Shown: piece by piece, positions 1-10,419 of the stretch
How the letters are laid out: the number at the start of each line of letters is the position of its first letter
How positions within the stretch are numbered: position 1 is the stretch's first letter
The notes under the pieces: model-generated
Database searches by the model: none
What the model saw: only the letters and a program-made list of their open reading frames with translations
What the model was told of the DNA's origin: nothing
Made by a program: the position numbers and the translations under genes
From: Muntiacus reevesi
Lineage: Eukaryota > Chordata > Mammalia > Artiodactyla > Cervidae
Assembly (NCBI RefSeq): GCF_963930625.1
Contig: NC_089250.1
Span: forward strand, 125,812,663-125,876,662
Direction of reading: 5' to 3'
DNA length: 64,000 nucleotides

Positions 1-513
1 TAGCTAGCCCAATGTGATAGCCTACATAGACACTTAGCAATTGTAGTGTCATTCAACTTACTTTTAAATATGCTGCTGTGAACAATTAAAATACTATTCT
101 ATATCTTATAGATAGTGAATAGTTACTAATTGGAATATTTAATGGCATTTAAATAAAAGGTAAGAGAAAACAACCAAAAGTGAGGATGCTTTCCATATTT
201 TTGGTGATAGCCTGAAAATGTGCTGATGAGATTTCACAGAGATTAGAATCAGGGAATCTAACTTTTCTAGTATAACTTCCATCTAACCAAAATATCTTTA
301 AAATGGTTAGTCTTTAGTGAAAATAAAAACCATCCCACTGTTAGGTTTATTGATTAATGTTTCCCAGACCTAATGAAGTTACATGTAAACTTTAGAATTT
401 TCATCAGTAGAACGCAAAGCATAACTGTCCAGTGAAACATATCATTCCATTTTTGTATGTAACCAGCAATCCTAACAAACTTATTAACTCATCTAGAATT
501 CCTTGTGCCTCAA
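1..513. other. Unassigned AT-rich sequence
   Basis: I see no reading frame, known repeat or RNA gene here. The last bases are the left target-site copy of the L1 insertion that follows. Confidence 0.5.
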
Positions 514-524
514 ATGGTCTTTTA

Positions 525-1218
525 TTTATTTTTTTTTTATTTTTATTTTTTTAAAAAATATTATTTTATTAGTTGGAGGCCAATCACTTCACAACATTTC
601 AGTGGGTTTTGTCATACATTGACATGAATCAGCCATATAGTTACACGTATTCCCCATCCCGATCCCCCCTCCCACCTCCCTCTCCACCCGACTCCTCAGG
701 GTCTTCCCAGTGCACCAGGCCCGAGCACTTGACTCATGCATCCCACCTGGGCTGGTGGTCTGTTTCACCATAGATAATATACATGCTGTTCTTTCAAAAC
801 ATCCCACCCTCACGTTCTCCCCCAGAGTTCAAAAGTCTGTTCTGTACTTCTGTGTCTCTTTTTCTGTTTTGCATATAGGGTTATCGTTACCATCTATCTA
901 AATTCCATATATATGTGTTAGTATACTGTAATGTTCTTTATTTTTCTGGCTTACTTCACTCTGTATAATGGGCTCCAGTTTCATCCATCTCATTAGAACT
1001 GATTCAAATGAATTCTTTTTAACGGCTGAGTAATATTCCATGGTGTATATGTACCACAGCTTCCTTATCCATTCATCTGCTGATGGGCATCTAGGTTGCT
1101 TCCATGTCCTGGCTATTATAAACAGTGCTGCGATGAACATTGGGGTGCACGTGTCTCTTTCAGATCTGGATTCCTCAGTGTGTATGCCCAGAAGTGGTAT
1201 TGCTGGGTCATATGGCAG
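525..1218 (-). mobile_element. L1 LINE, 5'-truncated 3' end (antisense)
   Basis: Read on the minus strand this is the end of L1 ORF2 followed by its 3' UTR and a degenerate A-tail, which appears as a T-rich tract at 525-557. The frame at 898-1140 gives the typical ORF2 C-terminus with MEYYSAVKKNSFES and ends at HIYGI-stop. The 3' UTR (about 560-895) is almost the same as the copies near 28.1 and 38.8 kb. An identical 11-bp direct repeat, atggtctttta, sits at 514-524 and 1219-1229 and is the target-site duplication. The copy begins near ORF2 codons for 'LPYDPAIPLLG', so about 90% of L1 is missing. A dead insertion, but little diverged and so fairly young. Confidence 0.93.
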
Positions 1219-1389
1219 ATGGTCTTTTAATAAGTTTTAACATCCTACTTGTGCTCACTGATAAGTTAAATTAAATGCTTTCCTGTGTTTATTTTGGACT
1301 TTTATTAGAGTCTTTTAAAATATTCCAGAAAATTACATTTTACACCATGTTTCATGTTATTCCATAGTCCAGAAACTCTTCAATTCATT

Positions 1390-1652
1390 ATATTAACATT
1401 GATTAATTAATTGAGGACAGGGCACAGGTTTCCCCTAGTCATATGTTCTGGCTGTATTTCATTTCCTTTATAAGGTTTAAACTCAGCTCTTTCACCAGGT
1501 TGTCCTAAATTCTGCCTTCCCTTTATTGAGGAACTGCCACCCCAGACCATTCACCCAGTTTGTTACCCAAGCAGTAAACTGAATTCAGAGGCTTCATTGA
1601 CTCATCCTTCTGACTCACACCTCATCAACTCCTGTTTAATCTATCTCCCCTC
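1390..1652 (+). repeat. Left arm of a long inverted duplication
   Basis: This stretch returns in reverse complement at 2333-2582. Over about 240 bases I count only about eight substitutions and one 3-base indel (ttc near 1581). Similarity fades outside about 1390 and stops sharply after the shared 'ctatctccc' at the inner end. The content resembles an ancient mammalian interspersed repeat, but I cannot name the family with confidence. Confidence 0.85.
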
Positions 1653-2332
1653 TATGTCCCCTCTCTGCCAGCTACTATTCCAGATACAAGTTCCATCCTC
1701 AAGATTTCCACAATAGCTAGAGAGTTCATAATGCCATGTGGCAGGATCTCTAGTGGAATTACTCAAAACAGTCTATGGGAAAACAGGTACTGTACATGAT
1801 TCTGACTGGAGTGTTTAAATCAAGGAGAGCTACAAAGGAGACTCAGTATTCCATCTGAGTTTTTAAATTTGTGGAGAATTTAACCAACAAGGCAAGGGAG
1901 GGAAGTGCACAATGGGGAAGAGGAGGAGGTTCTAGGTAGATAAAAGCAGAAGCAAAGGAAGGAAGGTATAGACTTTGGCATATTCATTTAAACAAGAATT
2001 TCAGGGTTGCCAGAGTAGATGGTATGTAAAATGAGGAGTGACTGCAGTGACACTAGTTAGTCTGGCTATAGTTTGTGAAGGGCATTTTATTCCTTGCTAA
2101 GGAGTCTAAGCATTATCTTTTTGGCATAGGGATCTATGAAAGGTTTTAAGGCACCTTCCTTCATGATAATCTGCATCTTTGGACACTTTGTGTCAGAGTG
2201 GAGACTTAATTGAAGGGAAAAAGAGACTATGGAGACCAAAAAATGTTTTCCGAAAGAATTTAAGACATAACTGATTAAGATCCACATCATAAACACTGCG
2301 ATAGAGATGGAGTAATTTTCAGATTCATTAGG
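1653..2332. other. Spacer between inverted arms, ancient-repeat-like
   Basis: About 680 bases separate the arms. The part from about 2040 continues the right arm and reads on the minus strand like an old, diverged interspersed repeat. A minus frame at 2087-2383 crosses into the right arm; I see no recognisable protein in it. Confidence 0.4.
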
Positions 2333-2582
2333 GAGATAGATTAAACAGGAGTTGATGAGGTGTGAGTCAGAAGGATGAGTCAATGAAGCCTCTTCAGTTT
2401 ATTGCTTGGGTAACAAACTGGGTGAGTGATCTGGGGTGGCAGTTCCTCAATAAAGGGAAGGCAGAATTTAGAACAACCTGGTGAGAGAGCTGAGTTTAAA
2501 CCTTTTAAAGGAAATGAAATACAGCCAGAACATATGACTAGGGTAAACCTGTGCCCTGTCCCCAAGATTAATTTATCTAAAA
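2333..2582 (-). repeat. Right arm of the long inverted duplication
   Basis: Reverse-complement partner of 1390-1652. The arm is followed by an A-run at 2579-2591. A transcript through both arms could fold into a stem of about 240 bp with a 680-base loop. Confidence 0.85.
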
Positions 2583-2624
2583 AAAAAAAATGAGTTTAAC
2601 ATAGAGATGACATTAAGCTCACCA

Positions 2625-2835
2625 TGTTCTTTAGAGCTGGGCAGACTAGGATTAGAATTCTGGCTCACCATGAACTATGTGCAATGGAACATATTATGAA
2701 ATCTTTCTGGACATTACATTCTTCATCTGTAAATTAGAGGTAAAAGACCTTACTTTGCATAATGCTGTGAACCAATGACTTTAAGGAAACTAACCTTGAC
2801 CCTGGCAGTTAGTAGATCTTCAGCAACTGACAATA
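2625..2835 (+). repeat. MIR-like SINE relic
   Basis: The order of a tRNA-like 'gagctgggcagactaggatt' segment, a core ending in 'cttcatctgtaaa', and a tail with 'tgacccTGGCAGTTAGTAG' follows the MIR pattern with heavy divergence. Family call is from memory of the MIR core. Confidence 0.55.
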
Positions 2836-2944
2836 TAAGAGGTGTAAAGTGCTTTCACTCTCCTAGGAATACTAAAGTTTTTAATGCTGTTTCTTGTTTA
2901 GACCATATTAAATGAGCATTTTCCCAATTTCAGTTTTTGTGTAG

Positions 2945-3090
2945 TTATTCATTCTTTTATTGACTCAGACTTTTCACAAATTTTTTTTGAGACTCTTGCA
3001 CTATTCTAGGATCTAGACACTATTCAGCAGTGAACAAAATAGGCTCAGTCTCTACTCATAGAGTTTAATAATCCAATAGGATACCATGAA
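2945..3090 (+). repeat. Ancient interspersed repeat relic
   Basis: Resembles the block at 21440-21840: 'attcattc..', a 'gaacaaaataggctcag' motif and 'gtttaataatccaatagg'. Both look like the same old mammalian repeat family, which I do not name. The flanking 3091-3282 holds a G-rich run at 3115-3130 and nothing else I recognise. Confidence 0.4.
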
Positions 3091-3282
3091 GGAAATCTCT
3101 CCACTAATAAGACCTGGGGGCGGGGGGAGGAAGTAGAGCTTATCTTTGAATCTCTTATCAAATAGCAATTTGTAAAATAAGTAGGTATTAAGAGTGGACA
3201 CTAACTGAATAGATCAGTTGTTATATTTTTAAAATTCCTGCTCTATAATGGAAACCTGGGAGAACAATGTGGGCAATTTGGT

Positions 3283-4333
3283 TTGCGGATATAAAAGAAT
3301 CCTTGCATTCCTGGGATAAAGCCCACTTGGTCATGATGTGCGATCTTTTTAATATGTTTTTGGATTCTGTTTGCTAGAATTTTGTTAAGGATTTTTGCAT
3401 CTATGTTCATCAGTGATATTGGCCTGTAGTTTTCGTTTTTGGTGGCATCTTTGTCTGGTTTTGGAATTAGGGTGATGGTGGCCTCATAGAATGAGTTTGG
3501 AGGTTTCCCTTCTTCTGCAATTTTCTGGAAGAGTTTGAGTAAGATAGGTGTTAGCTCTTCTCTAAATTTTTGGTAGAATTCAGCTGTGAAGCCTTCTGGT
3601 CCTGGGCTTTTGTTTGCTGGAAGATTTCTGATTACAGTTTTGATTTCCTTGCTTGTGATGAGTCTGTTAAGATCTTCTATTTCTTTCTGGTTCAGTTTTG
3701 GAAAGTTATACTTTTCTAAGAATTTGTCCATTTCTTCCAAGTTGTCCATTTTATTGGCATATAACTGCTGGTAGTAGTCTCTTATGATCCTTTGTATTTC
3801 AGTTTTGTCTGTTGTGATCTCCCCATTTTCATTTCTAATTTTGTTGATTTGGTTCTTCTCCCTTTGTTTCTTAATGAGTCTTGCTAATGATTTGTCAATT
3901 TTGTTTATCTTTTCAAAAAACCAACTTTTAGCTTTGTTGATTTTTGTTATGGTCTCTTTTGTTTCTTTTGCATTTATTTCTGCCCTAATTTTTAAGATTT
4001 CTTTCCTTCTACTAACCCTGGGGTTCTTCATTTCTTTCTTCTCTAGTTGCTTTAGGTGTAGAGTTAGGTTATTTATTTGGCTTTTTTCTTGTTTCTTGAG
4101 GTAAGCCTGTAATGCTATGAACCTTCCCCTTAGCACTGCTTTTATAGTGTACCATAGGTTTTGTGTTGTTGTGTTTTCATTTTCATTCATTTCTGTGTGT
4201 ATTTTGAGTTCTTCTATGATTTGTTGGTTATTCAGAAGCATGTTATTTAGCCTCCATATGTTGGAATTTTTAATAGTTTTTTTTTTTTTTCCTGTAATTG
4301 AGATCTAATCTTACTGCATTGTGGTCAGAAAAG
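3283..4333 (-). mobile_element. L1 LINE internal ORF2 fragment (antisense)
   Basis: The minus strand is open from 4241 to 3243 and translates into L1 ORF2 from the linker after the endonuclease into the N-terminal reverse transcriptase. It includes NKSPGPEGFTAEFYQKF, then TLIPKPDKDATKNENYRPIS, and HHDQVGFIPGMQG near its end. L1 identity stops just after the codons for 'YIRK' (about 3283); the last residues of the frame are non-L1 flank. The upstream limit is near 4333 in 'cattgtggtcagaaaag'. The fragment therefore lacks the endonuclease, the YADD region, the 3' UTR and any A-tail. This is unusual for simple target-primed insertion, and I find no TSD. The long open frame shows little decay, so the copy is relatively young. 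It cannot make an active enzyme. Confidence 0.92.
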
Positions 4334-4336
4334 ATG

Positions 4337-4398
4337 ATTCCTCCATAACTGTTACCATGTCTGAGCTAAAACAGACATGGTAACAGTTATGGAGGAAT
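4337..4398. repeat. Perfect 27-bp inverted repeat (hairpin, 8-nt loop)
   Basis: 4337-4363 and 4372-4398 are exact reverse complements, separated by agctaaaa. The left arm starts within a few bases of the L1 fragment's upstream limit and does not look like L1, so it may be an inverted copy of the flanking DNA made at the junction. Confidence 0.95.
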
Positions 4399-4519
4399 TA
4401 GACAGAGCCTGCAGTGAGAAGGTCAGAGTAAGCACAAATGCTGCAAAATGCTTCTGAGCAGTAGATAAGAAGTGGATAGAAAACAAAATTTAACATATAG
4501 TTCTCTATGACTCTCTATG

Positions 4520-5803
4520 TATTTTCATGCCAATCCCAACACTTGCAATGCCAAATACTAAAATTAGTGTGTCTTGTTACTGCACAATTGCACCTATTTC
4601 ACATGCTAGCAAAGTAATGCTCAAAATTATCTAAGCTAGGCTTCAACAAAATGTGAACTGAGAAATTCCAGATATTCAAACTGGATTTAGAAAAGGCAGA
4701 GGAACCAGAGATCAAATTGCCAACTTCTGTTGGATCATAGAAAAAGCAAGAGAATTCCAGAAAATATCTGTTTGACTGTGTGAATCACAACAAACTGTGG
4801 AAAATACTTAAGGAGATGGGACTACCAGACCACCTTACCTACCTCCTGCAAAACCTATATGCAGGTCAAGAAGCAACAGTTAGAACTGGACATGGAGAAA
4901 TAGACTGCTTCAAAATTGGGGAAGGAATACATCAAGGCTGTATATTGTCACCTGCTTATTTACCTTATATGCAGAGTACATCATGTAAAATGCTGAGCGG
5001 GATGAAGCACAAGCTGGAATCAAGATTGCCTGGATAAATATCAATAACCTCAGATATGCAGATGACACCACCCGTATGGCAGCAAGTGAAGAGAAATCAA
5101 AGAACCTCTTGATGAAGGTGAAAAAGGAGAGTGAAAAAACTGGCTTAAAACTCAACATTCAAAAAGCTAAGGGCATTATTCAGTCCCATCACTTCATGGC
5201 AAATAGATGGGGAAACAATGGAGACAGTGACAGACTTTTTCTTGGGCTCAAAAATTACTGCAGATGGTAACTACAGCCATGAAATTAAAAGATGATTTCT
5301 CTTTGGAAGGAAAGACAAAAGCAGAGGCATTACTTTGCTGACAAAGTTCCATATAGTCAAAGCTATGGATTTTCCCATAGTCATGTACAGATGTGAGAGT
5401 TGGACCCTAAAGAAGGCTGAGCACTGAAGAATTAATGCTCTTGAACTGCGGTGTTGGATAAGACTCTTGAGAGTTCCTATAACTGTAAGGAAATAAAAGC
5501 AGTCAATCCTAAAGGAAATCAGTCCTAAATATTCATTGGAAGGACTGATGCTGAAACTGAAGCTCCAATACTTTGGCCACCTGATGCAAAGAATAGACTC
5601 ATTGGAAAAGACCCTGATGCTTCAATGAAAGATTGAAGGCAGGAGGAGAAGGGGTGACAGAGGATAAGACTGTTGGATGGCATCACCAACTCAATGACCT
5701 GAGTTTGAGCAAACTCTTGGAGATGATGAAAGATGGAAAGCCTGGTGTGCTGCAGTCCATGGGTCGCAAAGAGTTGGGCACAACTGAGTGAACAACAACC
5801 AAA
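4520..5803 (+). mobile_element. BovB (RTE) LINE, 5'-truncated
   Basis: BovB reverse transcriptase and C-terminal region in several broken frames. At 4780-5037 it reads KLWKILKEMGLPDHLTYLL and QGCILSP; at 5041-5096 the RT box is intact as RYADDTT. Later 'CWIRLLRV' and 'LKLQYFGHLM'-type blocks are visible through frameshifts. It ends with the usual BovB 3' terminus, 'tgggcacaactgagtgaac'. The endonuclease and N-terminal RT are missing. Divergence from the family pattern is higher than in the 31-kb copy, so this is an older insertion. 4399-4519 before it is unassigned. Confidence 0.93.
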
Positions 5804-5982
5804 ACTTTAAACTTAGAAAAGGAGGTTTGGTTCTTGGGTGAGAACTCCAGTACATAACTTCAACATCACATTTCATGATTTGCTTTAGCAGGAGAACATA
5901 AATTTTCACAGATGACTCACGGAAATTGGCTGGCTCCCATGTTTTCCTGTTTATAATGCAATGTTTCCCTTATATAAGTTTG

Positions 5983-6360
5983 CTATAGACAAACTTCATT
6001 TGATTTGAAGTTGGTTGAAAAATATTTGAGCCCACATTTGAGGTTAGAGTTTTCACTTTTTACAGCATCCAGATTTGTAGCTTTTCTTGAAAAATCTAGG
6101 AATCTGGCTACCCTGGACCTGAAATTCTGCATATCAGCAATTGTCTTGAGCTGAGTTGCTATACTATTGAGATGTAGCCCATCCTCTCTCATGCCATCTA
6201 CTTCCTTAGCATAATACACCAGTTGTGTAAGCATTTGATTTTGAGAGTCTGTGTAGTCCATAGAAGTGAATGGATACATTGCTGTGAGTTGTCTATTAGC
6301 ACTTAATGTAGTTACCTTCCTTTGATACCTGTGATCACATTTTCCAAACTCCCTTATCAA
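5983..6360 (-). other. Unrecognised 125-codon reading frame
   Basis: An uninterrupted minus-strand frame lies in otherwise anonymous sequence outside any repeat I recognise. The product has a mixed, protein-like composition with a long predicted helical stretch (around MLTQLVYYAKEVDGMREDG and LNSIATQLKTIADMQN), no membrane segment and no signal peptide. An in-frame stop (tag) lies 10 bases upstream of the start. No T-tract follows at the downstream side to mark an A-tail, so a retrocopy is not proven. It could be a fragment of a processed pseudogene, an old exon or chance. I do not assign a function. Confidence 0.3.
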
Positions 6361-6519
6361 CTAGGTTGTAGATATCTTTTTAAGTTTTCAGATTCAATTC
6401 AGTTACATGAGACTCAGAAGAGAAGAACAAGGGAAGAAACAGTAGTGGATAGTGCAAGGTTTTTTTTGTTTTTTGTTTTTCCAAAATTTCTTTTAAAGGT
6501 ATGATTTAGAAATAAACAA

Positions 6520-7640
6520 ATACTTTCAGTGTTACAGACTGATGGGTTTTGACAAACACATATGCTACTGCAAAACTTAATCCTATTTAAATATACAATG
6601 TTGCATCATCACAGAAGATTCCCTGTGGCTCTTCCCCTCCAGTCAGTATCCCCAGGAGAACACTTCTTTAAAATCCCTTTCACCATTAGGTAGTTTTGCC
6701 TATTCTAGAAACTTCACATAAATGGAGTTTTGCACAAGGCAGTCTTTTGTGTCCAGGTTCTTTTATTAAGGCTATGTTGAGATTCATGCATCTCATTGTG
6801 TACTGGGCCTTAGTCCCTCAATTGATGAGAACAACATTACATAATTATACCACAAATTGTTCATGGCTGTCTCCAGTTTAGGCCTTTTATGGTTTGTTAA
6901 ATACATTCTAGTAGAAGTCACTTTATGGACATATGTTCTCATTTTCTTTGGGTAAATGCATTGAAGTGAAATTTCTATATGTTTAACATTTCAAGAAAAG
7001 GTTGTCTTTCAAACAGTAATATCATTTTACATCCTCAGTAACAATACGTGGCAGTTCCAATTAGTATACTTTCTAATCAATGTTTGGTATTAGACTTTCA
7101 AATCTTAGCCAATTTAAATGGGTGTGTTTCCCTATCACATTATGGTTTTAATTTTATTTTCCAACTTGAATGACATAGTTTTTAGTGTATCTATTTCCTT
7201 CTTTTTGAATTGTCTTTTGAATACTTTTGCCCATTTTCTGATAGGATTGTGTTTTTCTTATTAATGCTTTAGAGTTCTTTAAATATTCTGAATACAGTTC
7301 TTTCTCTGTAGAGAAAGTAAGTCACAGAGAAAATGATTTATCATATTATATCTATATGAAGAGTGATTTATCATATTTATACATATCAATGATGATATAA
7401 TGATATAGATGCAGTTATATAAAGTATATTCTTCTATCATGTAGATAACCTATTCACTTTAACAGTGTCTTTCAATAAGCAGAAAATTTTAATTTTTAAT
7501 TTCAATTAATTCTTGTATTTTCTGTGTCTTGTATAAGAAATTGCCTACAAATAAGCTAGAATCAGAAGCTGACAAAACTTCGATGAACCCTGTATTTTCT
7601 CTAAATATTTTTTCCTTCTTCTTGCCCCCAATGTTAAAAT
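6520..7640 (-). mobile_element. Ancient L1 LINE fragment (antisense)
   Basis: The plus strand carries the well-known antisense L1 phrases in order, though diverged: 'ggacatatgttctcattttc', then 'cattttacatcctcag', 'tgggtgtgtttccctatcac', 'acttttgcccattttctgat' and 'agagttctttaaatattctg'. This is the 3' part of ORF2 of an old mammalian L1. No useful frame survives. Confidence 0.7.
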
Positions 7641-7789
7641 ATTTTGAATTTTGTCTTAGTCATTCTCTTTATTTGCATAATTTTTATTATATATATATAC
7701 AGATACAATTTTGCTATTCTGATTATTTGTGTTCTAAGTAAATCACATCTTACTACACATAAAGTTTTATGACTTTCTTTTTACTCTCA

Positions 7790-8160
7790 ACATTACATTT
7801 TTAGGATTCATTTATGTTCATATGTGAAGCATTAGTTTATCACTTTTTATGGGGATATATACTATTCAATTCTATGACTGTGCCACATTTTAGCAGTTTT
7901 CTTATAAGTGAACATTTTTTTTTCTACTTTCCTTCTAATTTGAAAAGTGTTACATATCTTCTAGAACATACATGCCAGAGACTCTAGAGTATGCAGTTAG
8001 AAATTGAATTACTGAGTTTATAAGTTACACACAACTTCACTTTATAAGATAAAATGTTTAATACAATAGATGTACTGATTTATATTCTCACCAATAGCTT
8101 ATAAGTCTCTATAAGTCCACATCCTTATTGTCTCTTGACATGGTCTGCCTTTAACTTTTG
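7790..8160 (-). mobile_element. Second ancient L1 fragment (antisense)
   Basis: Phrases such as 'ggattcatttatgttcatat' and 'gtgccacattttagcag', then 'gaattactgag', repeat the order expected of an antisense old L1 3' region, but weakly. It may be a separate copy from the one just upstream. 7641-7789 is AT-rich with a short (TA) run at 7689-7699. Confidence 0.45.
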
Positions 8161-8386
8161 CCATTTAACTTTTCCACTAATAAATGCTGAGGGCCTATTG
8201 CATTTCAAGTATTTAATGCCTGTTTTACAAACATTATTCCTTAATTGTCACAACAAATCTAGAAAGCTAAGGAGGATTATCCTGCTTAAACCATATTAAA
8301 TCTGGGAGTTAGGAAGATTAATTATATTCAAAGTTTTTAGTTAATCAGAAAAAGAATTTTCTTACTATGCCTTATACACTATGTTC

Positions 8387-8512
8387 TGTGGAAGGAAATG
8401 GCAACCCACTCCACTATTGTTGCCTGGGAAATCCTATGGACAGAGAATCCTGGCAGGCTACAGTCCATGGAGGTTCACAAAAGTCAGATGTGAATTAATG
8501 ACTAAACAACAA
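8387..8512 (+). mobile_element. Bov-A2-type SINE, truncated
   Basis: Contains 'ggaaatggcaacccactcca', 'tcctatggacagagaatcct' and 'ctacagtccatgg', the standard Bov-A body, without a tRNA head. Flanked by atacactatgttc (8374-8386) and atacactgtgttc (8513-8525), a 13-bp TSD with one mismatch. Confidence 0.88.
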
Positions 8513-8569
8513 ATACACTGTGTTCAACATTTTATATGCATGATTTTGTTTTAGTCCCCATAAAACTTC

Positions 8570-8965
8570 CTGAGATAAAATTAAGGTGTCAGCAGGCTGT
8601 ATTCCCTGTGGAGTCTCTTGGGTTGATCCATTCCCTTGCCTTTTCCAGTTCCTACAGCCATCTATGTTCTTTGAGTCATGGCTCCCTTCTTTCATCTTTA
8701 AAACTACCAACAACTGCTTAATTCTCATGTTGCCATGTCTCTGGATCTCTTTTCTGATGTGTCATTCCATTTTTCTAAACCTTTGTGTTGACATTGGAAC
8801 CATTTGGAAAATTCAGGATCATCTATCTGGCTCATTATCAGCTGATAAGCAACATTAATTCCATGTGCATCTCCTTTGTCCTGTAACAGCATATTCACAG
8901 ATTCCTGGGATTAGGAAATGCACATCTTTGAGTGGTTGTTATTCTGCCTACCACAATGAGAGTCC
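8570..8965 (+). mobile_element. Ancient MaLR/ERVL-type LTR relic
   Basis: Shows in order 'aaattaaggtgtcagcagg', 'cttgccttttccagttcc', 'cttcatctttaaaac' and 'gggattaggaaatgcacatc' with 'attctgcctaccaca'. I recognise the whole as an old mammalian LTR or similar repeat; the family name is from memory and uncertain. Confidence 0.5.
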
Positions 8966-9820
8966 AGAATCTAAAGCCCTACGAGTATGATTGGTTGATG
9001 TCCTCATAATCCTAAATCTCAGGCTCACATAGCTGGCAAATCCAAGCTGAGTATGATAGAGAATCTTGTGGTATTCTATGGGAGGATTTCTTTAGGGCCT
9101 TCCAACCAAGATCAGAGTCATTGGATTTCGTCTTTAACAACAGTTTCTCTGAATACACAAAAACAGTGGTCTTTATGTAAGGGTCTTTATTTATGCTTGA
9201 ATTTTTTGCCTGATATTTTACTCGTGACAACCTTCCACTCTCTGAATTATCCTGGCCAGGCTCCTTGATTCATTTCAGAAACAACATGCTGAAATGCGTG
9301 GCACAGAATGACAGATAAACCTCATCTCTGAAATCTCAAAAACTGATCCAGTCCTGCTCCTTAGAACATTTCCCAAACCATGCTCCTAAAAATACTAGGG
9401 ACCAATGAGTATGGATTAAAAAGGAAAGGTTCCTTGAGTAACTATTTTTATTAAATAATCTGGAGAAATGCTACACAATGTATTTACTCCCTTTTTTAGA
9501 TTATCGATGCACGCTAGCATGTTCATAACCCCAGGATACCTGGCACTACAGTAGTTTATTTACACAACCAACTGGATATGGAATGCTTACTTTCAGAATT
9601 TTGCCTCTTGACCCTTGGATTACTTCTAGTGAAACATTTGAGGAATCATATGCCAAGGAATATTGTTACAGCATACTGTCACTGATACTAAGTGAATATC
9701 CATTATTTTCATAGTCAACTAATATCCAGAATAAATATCAGGGTAACTTGACTGAAGAGGGAGATTTAAGTGAGACAGATTCACCTCATTTATAAAGCTT
9801 TCAAAATTAGGAATTAGTAA
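8966..9820. other. Unassigned sequence
   Basis: No repeat family, RNA gene or convincing coding frame seen. Confidence 0.4.
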
Positions 9821-9830
9821 AGAGAGAAAA

Positions 9831-10046
9831 GGAGCTCCTGCTGGCTCAGACTGTAAAAGTATGCCTGCTGTGTGGGAGCCCCGGGTTCGGAAAGATCCCC
9901 TGGAAAAGGAAATGACAATCCACTCAAATATTCTTGCTGGAGAATCCCATGGACAGAGGAATCTAGCAGTCCATGGGGTTACAGTACATGGGGTTACAGT
10001 CCATGGGGTCACAGAGTCAGACACGACTGAGAGACTTCATTTTCAG
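9831..10046 (+). mobile_element. Bov-tA-type SINE, first of a tandem pair
   Basis: tRNA-like head ('ctggctcagactgtaaaag') joined to the Bov-A body ('agatcccctggaaaaggaaa') and the 3' end 'cagacacgactgagagactt'. It carries an internal 15-bp triplication at 9967-10011. It is flanked by agagagaaaa at 9821-9830 and again at 10047-10056. Confidence 0.9.
9967..10011 (+). repeat. 15-bp unit repeated three times inside a SINE
   Basis: Units are cagtccatggggtta, cagtacatggggtta and cagtccatggggtca. The usual SINE has this unit once, so this is a local tandem expansion. Confidence 0.95.
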
Positions 10047-10056
10047 AGAGAGAAAA

Positions 10057-10277
10057 AGGTTTTCCAAGTGGTGTTAGTGGTAAAGAACCTGACGGCCAAT
10101 GCAGGAGACATGAGATGTGGGTTCCATCCCAATATCTGGAAGATACCCTGGAGGAGGGCATGGCGACCCATTTCAGTATTACTGGCTGGAGAATCCCATG
10201 GACAAAAGAGACTGGTGGGCTACAGTCTATAGGATCTCAATGAGTCTGACATGACTGAAGTGACTGAACACACATGC
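10057..10277 (+). mobile_element. Bov-tA-type SINE, second of a tandem pair
   Basis: A full-length but diverged SINE with head ('gtgttagtggtaaagaacc'), body ('ggaggagggcatggcgaccc') and tail ('ctgacatgactgaagtgact'). The same agagagaaaa follows at 10278-10287, so one 10-mer brackets both elements and separates them. Confidence 0.9.
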
Positions 10278-10419
10278 AGAGAGAAAAATTATTTTTTTAA
10301 GTAACATTTTAAGCTGGGGGTCTACTCAATTAGATGCTTTGCCTACGTTGATTGTAGAGCCCAAAGAAACTTGAATATTCAGCATGTAAACATGATATTT
10401 TCCAAATAAATGTTGTGGT

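Noticed and set aside
573..773. Two nearly identical small proteins, at 573-773 and 38799-38999 (both begin MEANHFTTF)
   Set aside because: Both are the antisense of the L1 3' UTR. The conservation reflects the young L1 family, not a gene.
3115..3130. G-rich run as a G-quadruplex regulatory site
   Set aside because: Only two long G runs and one GG pair; too few for a four-tract structure without other evidence.
4337..4398. The hairpin as a transcription terminator or microRNA precursor
   Set aside because: No T-run or gene context, and the perfect symmetry at an L1 edge fits an insertion scar better.
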